This document shows, piece after piece, positions 36,547-47,514 of a DNA stretch of 64,000 nucleotides. Source of the stretch: Margaritifera margaritifera. Its lineage: Eukaryota; Mollusca; Bivalvia; Unionida; Margaritiferidae. The first letter of the stretch is position 1. Each line of letters starts with the position of its first letter. Position numbers and translations under genes: made by a program. The DNA is taken from NCBI GenBank assembly GCA_029931535.1, contig JAQPZY010000848.1, forward strand, positions 248,001 through 312,000. The letters run 5' to 3'. Under the pieces are notes generated by a model that did no database searches, had not been told where the DNA came from, and saw only the letters and a program-made list of their open reading frames with translations.

Positions 36547-37795
36547 TCACTGGACAAGATACTGCAACTTTTCCAAGTGACAATGGGCTTCTTCCGATAT
36601 TGCCAATGAGTTTGATTGTGCAAATAATCTTGTCAAATCATTGCACATTGAACCATGAAATTCCTCGTTTTTGGGAAAGAAGGCATGCATAAAGCAGTTC
36701 TGTATGGTCTCTGGCTTCACTAATCCCCAAGCTTTCCTCAGGTTGTACAGAGCCCCAAGCAAATCTTCCTTAAATTCTTCTTGCTGATCAATCGCAGCCA
36801 GCTTTTTGTGGGCGAGAAGTTTTCGATAATGTAGTTTTAGATTCTGGATGATTCCTTGATCCATCGGCTGTATGAGTGACGTGGTATTGGGCGGGAGAAA
36901 AATTACTTGGACGTGTTGGAGATCATCCACATGTGGGTGCGCTGAACAACTATCCACAAGCAAGGCAATTTTTCTTCCTTGCACTTTCATATTTATGTCG
37001 AGTTCCCTTATCCACTCCATAAAAATGTCCAACGTCATCCAAGCTTTCGTGTTTGCATGATAATCCACAGGAAGATGGTGCACATTCTTAAAACAGCAAG
37101 GCCTCTTAGACTTGCCAATAACAAGAAGTGGCATTTTATCATTGCCAATCATGTTTGATGTGACTAGAACAGAGATGTGGTCTTTAGACTGTTTCCCACC
37201 AACACGTAGTTGACCTTTGATGAAGTATGTCTTGTCTGGAGTGCACTTAAAGAACAAAGCTGTTTCGTCCTCATTGTATATATCCTCACACTTATAATTC
37301 TGCAAGATATCTTTAAGTTTGACTTTCCATCAATCAAGCTGTGATGTGTCTGCTGAGTTGGCTTCTCCACAAATCCTTTTGTAACCAATGTTATGGTGAA
37401 CTTTAAAGCGAGTGAACCAACCACTTGTTGCAGTGAAGTTATCCACACCAAATTTTTTCGCAAATTCTTTTGCTTTTTCGATAATCATATCACGATCTAT
37501 GGATGAGGTAGAATGTGCATTGCGGGTTTCATTGAACCATTTTGCTGTGGCCTCTTCCACGTCTTCAAATTTAGCAGTCTTCTGCTTCTTCCTTTGGGGA
37601 GTTACCTTCAACGTAGTCTTTCTTTATAGACTCAGCAGCTTTCATCCATTCTGACAGGGTGTTATGTTTAAGTGAAAAAATTTCACAAACATCTTTGCGA
37701 GATGCCCCACCTTCAACTTCCTAAACAGCCAGATATTTAGTTTCCAGATACTGTAAATTTAATCTGCGTTTTACGCTGCCATTGGTAGTCATCAT
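36547..37795 (-). pseudogene. Tigger transposase, full-length with few lesions
   Basis: The likely start is ATG at 37795 or 37792 (MMTTNGSVKRRLNLQYLETK). The CENP-B-type helix-turn-helix (RKDVCEIFSLKHNTLSEWM) is followed by a Tc5-type helix-turn-helix (AKWFNETRN, IEKAKEFAKKFG, SGWFTRFKVHHNIGYKRICG, EANSAD). The DDD catalytic core then runs YNEDETALFF, LLVDSCSAHP, IQPMDQGII, so all three acidic residues are present. Lesions seen: a TAG after about residue 24, a one-base frameshift near 37615, and a TGA at 37330-37332 between the DNA-binding and catalytic parts. The catalytic half itself (about 252 codons) is open. It is inactive as it stands, but less decayed than the other two pogo/Tigger genes here. 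Confidence 0.88.
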
Positions 37796-38057
37796 AAACA
37801 TAAATAAAGTTTAAAAGGAAACTTTCACAGCACAATAAACTTGTTTTAATCACCGATCGCTTTGGAAAATGCAACAATCGATCAGATTTCATTGCTTTTA
37901 TTCAAGTTTGGTGATGATTTTTTGTAATGAAGGGTGCATTGTTTTTATTGAACATTGTAACGGGCTTGCTTTGATGAAGGCACATGTGTTATTTAAGTCG
38001 CCGTGAGAGGCCAACTTTATAGGACCAAACAAAAGCCTGTTTTTTAATCCGACAACA

Positions 38058-38326
38058 ACATTAAAGCCTGGCGGCAGCATCAACTAATTGTAGAACAAAG
38101 TATAGGTCGGAACTGGCCACTTGTCAACATAAATGATCCGGCGGCAAAAATAAAGCCTGGCTGCAACATCACATAAATTGTAGAACAAAGTATAGGTCGG
38201 AACTGGCCACTTGTCGACATAAATGATCCGGCGACAAAATTAAAGCCTGGTGGCAACATCACATTATTGTAGAACAAAGTATGGGTCGGAACTGGCAGCT
38301 TGTTGACATAAATGATTAGAAAACAA
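38058..38326. repeat. 90-bp block in three tandem copies within the Tigger element
   Basis: TAGAACAAAGTATAGGTCGG occurs at 38091, 38181 and (with one change) 38270, with AAAGCCTGGCGGCAGCATCA-type and GACATAAATGATCCGG blocks. Each unit carries one GT[CT][AG]ACATAAATGAT motif resembling the subterminal GTCGACATAAG of the element, so the array multiplies a putative transposase-binding site. Confidence 0.85.
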
Positions 38327-38902
38327 AGGATTTGTTCAAGCTGGGACCGAGGGCTTCTGTTGACATGTACATTTATTTTTTATGTCAACGTCGACATAAG
38401 CATGACAAATTTGGTAGTAATAGTAGACCAAAGGACCGGGACTTTGCTCTTTTGTCGACATAGGCGGCTTGTCGACATAAGTAATGTTGATATAAGTGGG
38501 TTGGACTGTACTTACAAATATTATGATGGAAATGTAACTGATAAGTAAACATATAAATATTTATTCCCTATTCCCATTATTGTGTCTGCACAAGAAAATG
38601 CAAGACTGACCTTCACATTGACTACAAGATTGAAATGACCGTCTTTGATAGTGTATCATGTTAAAGAATAATTAATAAATGAAGAAACTGTGGGCGTTAA
38701 GCAATAGAAGAAGGCAGTACATATAAACACAAAATAAGGTGCTGATATATGTACTGTGGCAATATCGCAGAATATAAAACTTGCAGAACATAAATCATTA
38801 TGAACTGAAAATGACTTCTCTCTCTGAATTTATTGGACTCTTCTAATGGTAAGTACCTTGCAAACTGGAGGTTGCCTGAGCTGAATTTCCCCACCAAATG
38901 AC

Positions 38903-38925
38903 CATTATTATTATTACCGGTATTA

Positions 38926-38965
<40 letters not shown>

Positions 38966-38975
38966 TATTATCACA
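38903..38975. repeat. (TTA)n microsatellite
   Basis: Trinucleotide array, interrupted once by CCGG, at the end of hAT-like copy 3. Confidence 0.9.
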
Positions 38976-39129
38976 ATAAGTCTTTACAAGAATTATAGCT
39001 AGGACTGTCACAAGTTTGTGCTGGACAAAATGGCACCTTGGGCAAACATCAAGGGTCTTGGGTTCGATAATGGCCCAGGCCAGCCCAGTTTGGCTGCTTT
39101 GATGTGTCCGTGGGCATGATACAGCTAAT

Positions 39130-40452
39130 AATGTCATAAAAGTGCAGTCAAAACGAACAAAAAATCATTTACCTAATTTTGCATAAGGAAAACATTTGCA
39201 TTTCACACTGATCATTCATAACACACCAGCAACAATTTTTCTATGTACTGGCAAGAAAGCAAATGGCACAATCAGGAATCTCAGAAAGGGCTCATGATCA
39301 ATTTCTCTGTTTTATTCATACAAAAACAGTGATGATGATGCTACATGGAATGCGTGAAAGGTTAATCTTTTTATCCACACTTTCCATAATAATGAATTCC
39401 TTAGGGTTTGGTTGTAAAAACTGAGCACTATATGACCACCACAGTTAAATTGGCAGTATAAACAAACAAAAAAAAAATCTGAAATAATTTAAGGTAATAC
39501 AGCCAATTTCCATACTCACCTTTACAGAGCACATGTTTCAACATAATCCAAACAATTTTTGAAGTGAGAGAACTTGTATTTATTGCTGAATGACTGTGAT
39601 TTCATGACAGTGCATTGTGTAATCAGTATGTTACAATTCAAAGCTAGTGATGTTGACAGTACGTGTGAAGTATCACTTGTTTCTTTGTCAGTGGGAGGAG
39701 GGTCAGTTATTCTGTGGTATTCCTCCCATTTGGATGCATTTCTCAAGCCTGGTGTTACATGAACAGGTGTCATTGTATTCAGTTCTAAGTACATGATATG
39801 GTTATTATCTCTGATGTAAAGGTCCATAATAAATTGTCTCAGGGTTTATCACCACTAATTTGTGGTCTAATTAAACCTTGAGGGCAAGATTAAGATTTGA
39901 ACACCTATCGTTAATGCCTTTACATGGATTTGTTTACATAAAAATCAATACTTTATGGTCAGTCAGATTCATTGAGTATTGTAACAGTGTTGCACTTAGG
40001 ATCTAGTGGGCTAGAGACAATGTGTCACCATGTCACTCAAGTCTGTCGGACATAGGACTAAAAATTGTGGGAAACCTGCTATTCTGTGCTCAGTGTAAAA
40101 CACTGCTCTAATAGTTAAGGAACAAATGAATAGTGCGTGAATATATCTATAGGAAGTTACAATTACTCTTGTACATGATTGTTGGCTACCATTTTGGGAC
40201 CCTATGTAGCACACTCCTATAAATTTTTGTATCTTAACATCCCCACCCACCCCCTGCTTTTCGTCCATTTTGTTTATTTGTTATTTTGAAGTACAGTCAT
40301 TGCTTAAATAAAATATACTGTCATGCTGTCTATGTAGTTTTATCTGATCAGTTGTGTAGTGTATCCAAGTCTGGAGGATTAAGCAACTATTGAACAAACA
40401 AATGCCATTTTTCTATATTAAAATATGCACATCATCTCATCACACCAGTCCT
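39130..40452. other. EXOC4 intron 3, unique part
   Basis: No exon, element or RNA gene recognised. Open frames near 39522-39827 look random. Confidence 0.4.
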
Positions 40453-40910
40453 TTCACAGTAACTTGTTGCCTTTCATACTGCCCTTACATGTAGCACAAG
40501 CATATTGAGCCTTTCTGTGTAGATCATTAACTGGGTTATATTTGTGGCAGTCTTCATCATTGTTGATCTCAACATGTAGATGATGTGTTGTTACTGGATA
40601 TAGGTTTCCTCAGATGTCCCCATGAATCTTCCTCATAATAGAAAATGTCCTTTCCGTGTCTGCATTGGAATGTGGCAATGTTAGTACAACTCCATTGAGT
40701 CCACCAAGTTACATTTTTTTCCACCGGTGGGTAGATTCAGGTTGCTGACAGCCTGCCAGAACTGCTCAAGGTTGGTGCTATCTGGGTTGAATTTGAGAAG
40801 TTCTTCTTAAATCAACTTTCAGGAGTGTCATATCCCTTTGAACTTGATTCTAACCACTTAAATTCCTGTTTCCAACCATTATTGAATTTTATGTGACCAC
40901 AGCATAAGCA
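40453..40910 (-). pseudogene. hAT transposase C-terminal (dimerisation) region relic
   Basis: A minus-strand frame contains VLTLPHSNADTERTFSIMRK at about 40628-40687, the signature of the hAT C-terminal dimerisation domain (LPHSNADVERVFS). It is interrupted by a TGA and then continues with NLYPVTTHHLHVEINND and HRKAQYACATCKGSMKGNKL to a stop near 40453. Upstream, in shifted frames, NFLKFNPDSTNLEQFWQAVS-like residues fit the region before the domain. At least one stop and one or more frameshifts are present. I found no TIRs around it. It could be the missing C-terminal half of the gene type at 10285-10904, but that link is only a guess. Confidence 0.75.
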
Positions 40911-41936
40911 AGAGTACAAAATAGTAAGAGAAACAAAGTTTGCCTAATATTGACAGTTGTTGTTGGGGTTTGGTGGGGAGAGGAGTAGTAACTTTTGTTG
41001 ATACATGCAAATTATAATCTCCTTTTGTCCTACACAAATATTTGTGTAATGGATTTTAATATTAATTAATACTAGATCTTATGATAGTGAAATAAGATTG
41101 ATAAATTGATGAAAGACTTTAATATAAATCCAGATGACATACAGTATTCAAAAACTGGTGCATCAATAAAATTTTAGTGTTGCCTCCCTCTCAGTATTAA
41201 ACCACATGTATCCATCATAAGCAAACACAAATGAACTGGTCTCATAGCTTATAAACTGCCATATCCAAATGCATTAATATGATTGTACTAGTTAATTCCT
41301 TAAGATAGCAGTTTTAAATGTCACCACTTGTTCCATGGTAGCACATGGAAATGTGGAATGTAACTCCTTATTATTTGTACTAATAAACACAGATGTCATG
41401 TTGCACTGTCCCAGAACACTACATCTGGATTAAAAAACAAAGATACAAATCAAAAAGAAAGAGAAGAATCATAAATACATATGTTTTATTAGAACATACA
41501 AGTTATTTCTAATTAAGAGTAAAGAACAATCCAGAAACAGCCAAAGGCAAAAACTTAAGAGTTGTCTGCTGTGTGCAATTTGAAAGTAAATAATGCAGAT
41601 CTATGCCTGGGTGTTACTGTGATTTTAGCACCTTTCATATAGTGTAATTTGCAGGAGACAACTAATTTGTTAATTAGCTTTTGTCATCATGTCAAAGGAC
41701 CATTAAATTCTCAGCAGTTGTCAAAACAAAGCCAGCTTAGCGACTGAGTAAGTACTTTATTAGGTTCCCATGGAAATGCTTGCATACATCGATATTACAG
41801 GCGATTGACTCTTTTCACATTTGAATAGATGAGTACATATCACATTTTTGATGATTATATTAAAATCCCAAGATAAAATTAAAATACAAGTTTCACTTAA
41901 CAAGACTTCTTTAATTACCAACAATTTCATGTATAC
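40911..41936. other. EXOC4 intron 3, unique part
   Basis: AT-rich DNA up to the left TIR of the 5.6-kb transposon. Nothing recognised. Confidence 0.4.
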
Positions 41937-42126
41937 TATCGGCTAAAACACGGTATTGGTGCTGAGAGTAGTCTCACTCACTTAAAAAATTGAAATGTTT
42001 GATAGAACATTTCAATGAAGCTCATTATATACCCTAGGGTGTCCCCTAGTCAGATCAAGTTAGATTTAGCTTGAACATGCATGCGATTTTGTTTAACCAT
42101 TATTTCAATTCATTGGTATAACAACA

Positions 42127-42844
42127 GTTACAGACACTACACTTGGTGTATAACATGCAAGAAAAACAGCATGAAAACTTTAAAACTTTATTTTTTTTCA
42201 CAGTAACATCAGTAACAGGATATCAACATTTAAAGTAAACAACATAACTGGAAGTGGTAAACAACTTAATAACAAAATCAAAACATCTATGACAAAGGTA
42301 TCACTAAGAAAAAAAACCTAACCATGAAACTTTTGCATAACAAACATAAAAGACATAGAATAATCTTATTTAGGCATTTATCTAACACCAAGAAGAATAT
42401 TTAAACAAACAAAATCATTAATACTGGCCAAAAGTATTGCAAACTTCCATAAGAGTCAGAAGTACATTGTCCATAAAATTGGTTACAGACACTACAAAAC
42501 TATAGCATTTCAATACAGCTGCAGAACCATACATATCTCCATAAAATTCACTTCAAAAATAATTCAACATGAACACATTGACTAGAATTATTCATTAAAT
42601 GAATGTTGATTAGTTAATAAAATGATAAAACCACATTGTAACAGGTATATGTCCAATACTTGTGTTAAAATTATGAACTGGTAAATAGCACTTGAAAGTT
42701 TAATACTAAATAGTGTTTGTAAGAGTAAAATATTGAAGTATAATGAATGTTCAATAAATCATAGTCACTAAAGTATTGTTCAACCCAAGGTGCTGACTCA
42801 AACACAGACCCATATGTGATTGATCTTAAGGTTACAGACACTAC
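42127..42844. promoter_or_regulatory. left cluster of GTTACAGACACTAC motifs (3 copies)
   Basis: Exact 14-bp copies on the + strand at 42127-42140, 42482-42495 and 42831-42844, spaced about 350 bp apart, between the left TIR and the end of the transposase-like gene. Repeated subterminal motifs of this kind are transposase-binding sites in CACTA, hAT and other elements; that role here is inferred. Confidence 0.75.
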
Positions 42845-42868
42845 ACATTAAACCTTGACTTTATATTG

Positions 42869-45800
42869 TCATTTCAAATAGAAGTGCTTATGATTTTTTT
42901 CCATATTTGACTTGAGCTTAGACAATTCAGCTGCATTAAACTTGAAATGACCCCTTTCATTGACTATTTGTGGAGCTTTTACCCTGTACAAGATAGCATC
43001 TAGAGCCTCTTGTGAATAATCATCTTTTTCAGGCCAAACATACATGTTGCCAGACTTTCTCATGTATTTAAGTCTAACTTCGTTATGAAGAATGTCTATT
43101 ACTTCTGCTAAGTATACATCTAGAGGTCCCTTCTTTGGCTTAAGTCCTACAGCAACAAATTCTCCAGGGTGGTATTTCTCTATTGGTTTCTCTGTGTTGG
43201 TTGGTGCTTTTTTGTCAACTTTGATCTTCTTTGTCACAATGTTTTGTCTTTCTGTTGACTTCCGTTTCTTATTAGGCTTTTCGCTTGTTGCTGAGTTATG
43301 ATCTTTCTGGTTACTTCCTTGTTTTCTTTTCTTGTCATTATTTTCTATTGTTGATGGATTCTTGTCTTTAAGTTGTTTTCCTTTCTGACTTGAATTATCT
43401 TTATTGAGTACTAACTTTCTCATTTCCCAGGCATTAACATTTTCGCTGAAGTTGCATCTCCCGTCAACCTTCATGCATTGCTCACAATAACGGCTCAGAT
43501 TTCTTATGCTCAGTTCATAATCATTGCTTCCTGACTTTACAGCATGTAATTTTCTTGTACCTTGCAGTGTTTGCACATCAGTTTCTTCTCTATTTCTCTC
43601 AACATCTTTAACAAGGATGAACTCCCTTCTCGAAACTGTTTTAGCTTCATTATCTGTATTTTCCATTTTCAGTTTCTCTGTACAGAAATGATATACATCT
43701 TCTGCACAACCTATCACCTTTCTATTGCTGATTACAGCTCTGTAGCAAGTATTCTTGACTGTCGCACCGAGACCATCGCAAACACTCTTTCCATGTGATG
43801 TTTCGAAATAATTTCGTGTTACAGATGGCTTTTTCCTCAGACTTATGTCAGCAAAGGCTTTCTTCCCCTTATACTGGGCAGCACAGCCATCTGTCCACTC
43901 ATGGATCTCCTCTACTTTCACACCTTTCTTCTTCAGAATTTCTATAGCTTTGTTCTCAAAAGTGATAGCTAAGTCTGCATCATGTTTGGTTTCTTCACTG
44001 ATGCCAATAATGGCATGCTGTATCTTGAATTCTTTTTCTCCCTGTTTTTCTGTATAGTAACACATGATTGGATGTATTGTAACTTGGTTCCTGTCGAAGA
44101 ATCCAGATTGTACTTCACTTTGAAAAACACACCCATAGTTCTCACTAAAGTCCATGACCATAGCAATAGAACCCTCACCAATTCTATCAACACAAATTCC
44201 CATCTGTTGCTGTTGCCATTTAGCCCTGAAAACGTGCTCTGGATACTCTTGCATGTCAGTTTCTAAGCATGTAATTAATGTTTTTATGTCTGTTTCTTTA
44301 GGCACACAGGAGACGCAACGCTTTACTTTATCATCTTTTGCTATTTCTATACTTTCCTATTGATGCCATGATATCTGCCTGTCACTATACTTTTCAACAA
44401 ATGGTTTAAGGTAACTCTGCAAACATTTCACACCGCATTGTTTGCATTCTCTTCTTAAACATTTAATAGCTGGATTGGTGTCGTATTTACAAAAAGTAGC
44501 ATCACTTAAGCTTTTCTTATCTACTGAAATTTCATCCAAATCTTCATTTTCTTTCACTGCTTTTTTTACATTTGTTAGTGCCTCACTTTTTAGGGCCACG
44601 TTACAGCACTTTTGGCATAAGCATGATCTTCTGCTTGTTTCAGACACCTTTTTAACATTCACTGGTTTCAATTTAGAAAATGAAGTTAATCCTATTTTGT
44701 GACTATGGTTCCTTAACTTGTAGTCTTTGTAGGCTTCTTCTAATGTCATAGTCATCACATGTTTTTGAAGTATTTCTTTTTGACCACCTTTTCTTACTTT
44801 CACAGTTTCACGTTTATTAGGCACTTCCCTACTGATTTCTGGACTTAGAAAAAAATCTTTCACAGATTTCTTTAATGGAGAGTTAAGTGCATCCCTTCTC
44901 TTTTTCTTTGTTTCGTCTCCCACCATGTAGAACTAGGTTTTTGCCCTTTCACTGATACTTTGAAATACTTTTTTAGTCTGTGTCTTTTATATTTCTTCAG
45001 TAATGCGTCACAAATGATGTTGTATGCATGTTTCTTTGCACCCCCCTTTCCTTGTTTTCACTTCTGAAATGCTCTCTGACACAGATTGTATAACAGTATC
45101 TGTCAATTCAAGTTTTTTTCTGCAATCCGGTGTCATTATCATTATATTCCTATTTAGAAACTTTGATGTTGATGGAGATTCAATTAATTTACTTATGATG
45201 ACTGCTTTTCTCTTTGGGGTATTTGGTAATACTTCCTTTACCTTTTTTAATTGTCTGTACAGAGTTGCTTTAGGTAACACTTTATTCATTGGTGAATCTC
45301 TGGCTGACCCAGTATTTCCTATTTCACAATCAGTCTGAATACACTCTTGCTGTATACTTTCATTCAGTTTGATACGCATTCTCCATGCTTGGGTTCTTTT
45401 CACAGCTTCTTTCTTCTTTCTACTTAATTCAGCAGTTTTCGGACTTCTTAAATCAACACTCTTATTAACCGATATTGCCAGGGCTGCTTTTTCTTTCTTT
45501 TTCTGGCGATACCTTTTCATTTCTTCACGTTTTTTCCTTCTTAATTCTTGTTGAAGATTTGAATCGGAAAGTGATTGCTGTTTTTTTAGTAGTCTTGCAT
45601 CTTTTCTTCTTTCTCTATCAACCCTTTTTAGCTCCTCATGTTTCGCCTTATTTTCCCTCTGTTTTTTTCTCCAGGCTTGTACCTTTAGCCTCGTCTTCTC
45701 CCTTCTAGCTTTAATCTTCTGTTCATCTTCTTCTGGCTTATCTTTGCTTCCTAAAAGCAAACAACTTCAATCTCATTTTTGTTCCTCTATGTATACGGAT

Positions 45801-46450
45801 GAAATTTAGACTTTACAAAACATACTTGTAATGAGTACGCAATATGCTTTCATACATAAGCAAACTGGAATAACCTGTAGATTCTTAAAGAAAAGTATCT
45901 GATTGAAAAAGAAATAGCATAAAACCTGATGATTATTCAATGTTCTAGCATTTACAATGATTGCACACTTTCCTTAATAATGTAAACAACAGTCGGGTCA
46001 ATTCACATGTCTAGTAGTGTCTGTAACCATTTGACAATATCAGCAATGTATCCAATACTAAGTCTGAGCTCATTGAATTCTCATAATATTTCTGTTTGAA
46101 TTTACTAGTCTAATGATATGGAATGCAAAAATACTCAGTTTCAATTGCATATTGTGAGAAATCACTGAAAATGTTGCCTGTTATCAGAAATCTAGATGAA
46201 AGAAACTATAAATATACCAAAATATTACAAATTGCAGACAGACAATATGTCAAAATTTAGCCTTACACATCAATACTGTAATAGGAAACATAATTTGGCT
46301 TCATTTTTTTAAAAAAAAACAGGGATAAAGTCATAGACAGTATAAAAAGGGGATATTGGTTACAGACACTACAATTTAAGAGTGTGGTTTACCATTCAAT
46401 ACAAACTTACCAGAGTTGTTCCCAGAGGTTTGCTTTTGTCGTCTTCCCAT
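42869..46450 (-). pseudogene. transposase-like gene of the 5.57-kb element (two exons, three lesions)
   Basis: Exon 1 (46450-46411) encodes MGRRQKQTSGNNS and ends G/GTAAGTTTG; the acceptor TTGCTTTTAG joins exon 2 at 45750 in frame (SGSKDKPEEDEQ). The product, about 950 residues, would have: a long basic, charged N-terminus with two QAWR-centred repeats (KVQAWRKKQR, RTQAWRMRIK); a Cys-rich zinc-ribbon-like region (CLCQKCC, CLRRECKQCGVKC); a core with acidic motifs VMDFSENY and EIHEWTDGCAAQYKGKKAFA, then NYFETSHGKSVCDGLGA; a Lys-rich linker; and a C-terminal SH3-like stretch (YHPGEFVAVGLKPKKGPLDV, MYVWPEKDDYS). I recognise the type as an uncharacterised protein common in molluscs and cnidarians (from memory), probably an RNase H-fold DDE transposase with D in VMDFSENY and EWTDGC. 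Lesions: a six-G tract at 45041-45046 shifts frame, a second shift near 44910-44930 restores it, and an in-frame TAG at 44357-44359 replaces an expected Trp. Confidence 0.8.
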
Positions 46451-46920
46451 GTCTTAGGGATGTACCATGGTAAAGAACAGAAAAAGTAAATAGGCAGCTT
46501 CTTCTAGGATAAGAAATTCAGGTTACATTGTCTTGTAGTAAATTACTCAAACAGACAGTGCTGCAAGAATGATGCAATATTCAATCAAGAGAATTATTGC
46601 ATCACTTTTTTGCTCTTGGCTGCAGAGGTAAATAGATGATGCAACATTACATCACATAAGATGGAACTTTCTATTGAGAAAAACAATGTTTTAATGACAA
46701 GTAGAACAATACTTTTATCTTTCATTTTTATACCTGTTTGTGTAGTGTCTGTAACTTTTTTTATTGAGTTGCTGTTTTTTAATGGTACAATACAGCACCA
46801 CCAATTTTGGCCAACTTGGACATCACATGGATACACATGAGCCTTTGTAGGATTTATACTTTTCCATAATGAAACAACAAAATTATTGCCATATAAACTT
46901 GTAAAGGTTACAGACACTAC
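46014..46920. promoter_or_regulatory. right cluster of GTTACAGACACTAC motifs (4 copies)
   Basis: Exact copies at 46359-46372 and 46907-46920 (+) and at 46014-46027 and 46742-46755 (-). Two lie in intron 1 of the transposase-like gene and two upstream of its ATG, so besides end recognition they could let the transposase regulate its own promoter. None is in coding sequence. Confidence 0.75.
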
Positions 46921-47514
46921 AAAATTTAGAAATGGAAAGTTTGACAAAGAACAAGCTCTCAATCGAATATCTTGGCTAGCCATGTGATTTAAATGGTTTT
47001 ACTACTTATTATAATATAAAGTCGAGTTCTAGATGTCAATAAAAGTTATAATGAATGTTATTTTGTACAAAATGTTGGCATATAACAACAGATTAGTGTT
47101 TGAATTTCAGTGTTGAAACAAAACTTCTACTGACAGTATTTTGCTTATAAAATCCATAATATTTTACCGATTTCTTTAATTCAAGAAGCAATATTTGCAG
47201 GATAGAATTCCGCATAAAACCAGACCAATAAATGCATAATTTCAGTATGATATTTAGAGAATTCTCTATTTTATATTCAAGCTTTTTTCGAGTGAGACTA
47301 CATAACGCTCAAAAATGGCCATTTTTAGAGCTTGTTTCCATGCATATCTCAACAATGGGTTACACTAACCTCTTGAAATTTTCAGGAAAGTAAGAGAGGT
47401 ATATGCCAGGCTTACCAATCTTTAAAATTGGTTCATATCTTGTTTAATTTTTCTATTTCATGCATATAACATGAAAATTCCTTTATCAGCACCAATACCG
47501 TGTTTTAGCCGTAT

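Larger units (their letters stand above)
35461..38508 (-). mobile_element. Tigger element, 3.05 kb, near-complete
   Basis: CAGTCCTACCCGTTTATGTT on the left, CAGTCCAACCCACTTATATC (reverse complement) on the right, TA on both flanks; 19 of 25 end positions match. GTCGACATAAG or GTCAACATAAG subterminal motifs are repeated near both ends. The element holds an almost complete transposase on the minus strand and a 90-bp triplicated block near its right end. Confidence 0.88.
31826..38905 (-). mobile_element. hAT-like element, copy 3, inverted, split by two TA-target elements
   Basis: Starts CAGAGCTTTACAAATTGTAT, the counterpart of the right end of copy 2. Segments 31826-32090, 34559-35460 and 38509-38905 align consecutively with copies 1 and 2 in reverse (for example ATATGCTGATAA, TAGTTAGAAGAGCAAAGACA, TTTTGGAAATAGCTAGATTT, CCTTGCAAACT). 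The two gaps are exactly the elements at 32091-34558 and 35461-38508. The far end is blurred by a (TTA)n array near 38903-38970, so the boundary is approximate. Confidence 0.75.
41940..47511 (-). mobile_element. 5.57-kb DNA transposon, unassigned superfamily
   Basis: Perfect 26-bp TIRs: CGGCTAAAACACGGTATTGG is the first 20 bases of 41940-41965, repeated exactly in reverse at 47486-47511. TAT flanks both sides (41937-41939 and 47512-47514), a 3-bp target duplication. The interior holds one gene on the minus strand (46450 down to 42869) with a spliced 5' exon and seven copies of GTTACAGACACTAC in the non-coding parts. A 3-bp duplication is made by several superfamilies (CACTA/EnSpm, Harbinger, Zator, some Academ); neither the TIR start nor the protein lets me decide. 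It lies inside EXOC4 intron 3 in antisense orientation. Confidence 0.88.

Noticed and set aside
39050..39085. GGTTCGATAATGG resembling a tRNA B box
   Set aside because: No A box at the right distance, no cloverleaf and no target duplications, so neither a tRNA nor a SINE can be supported.
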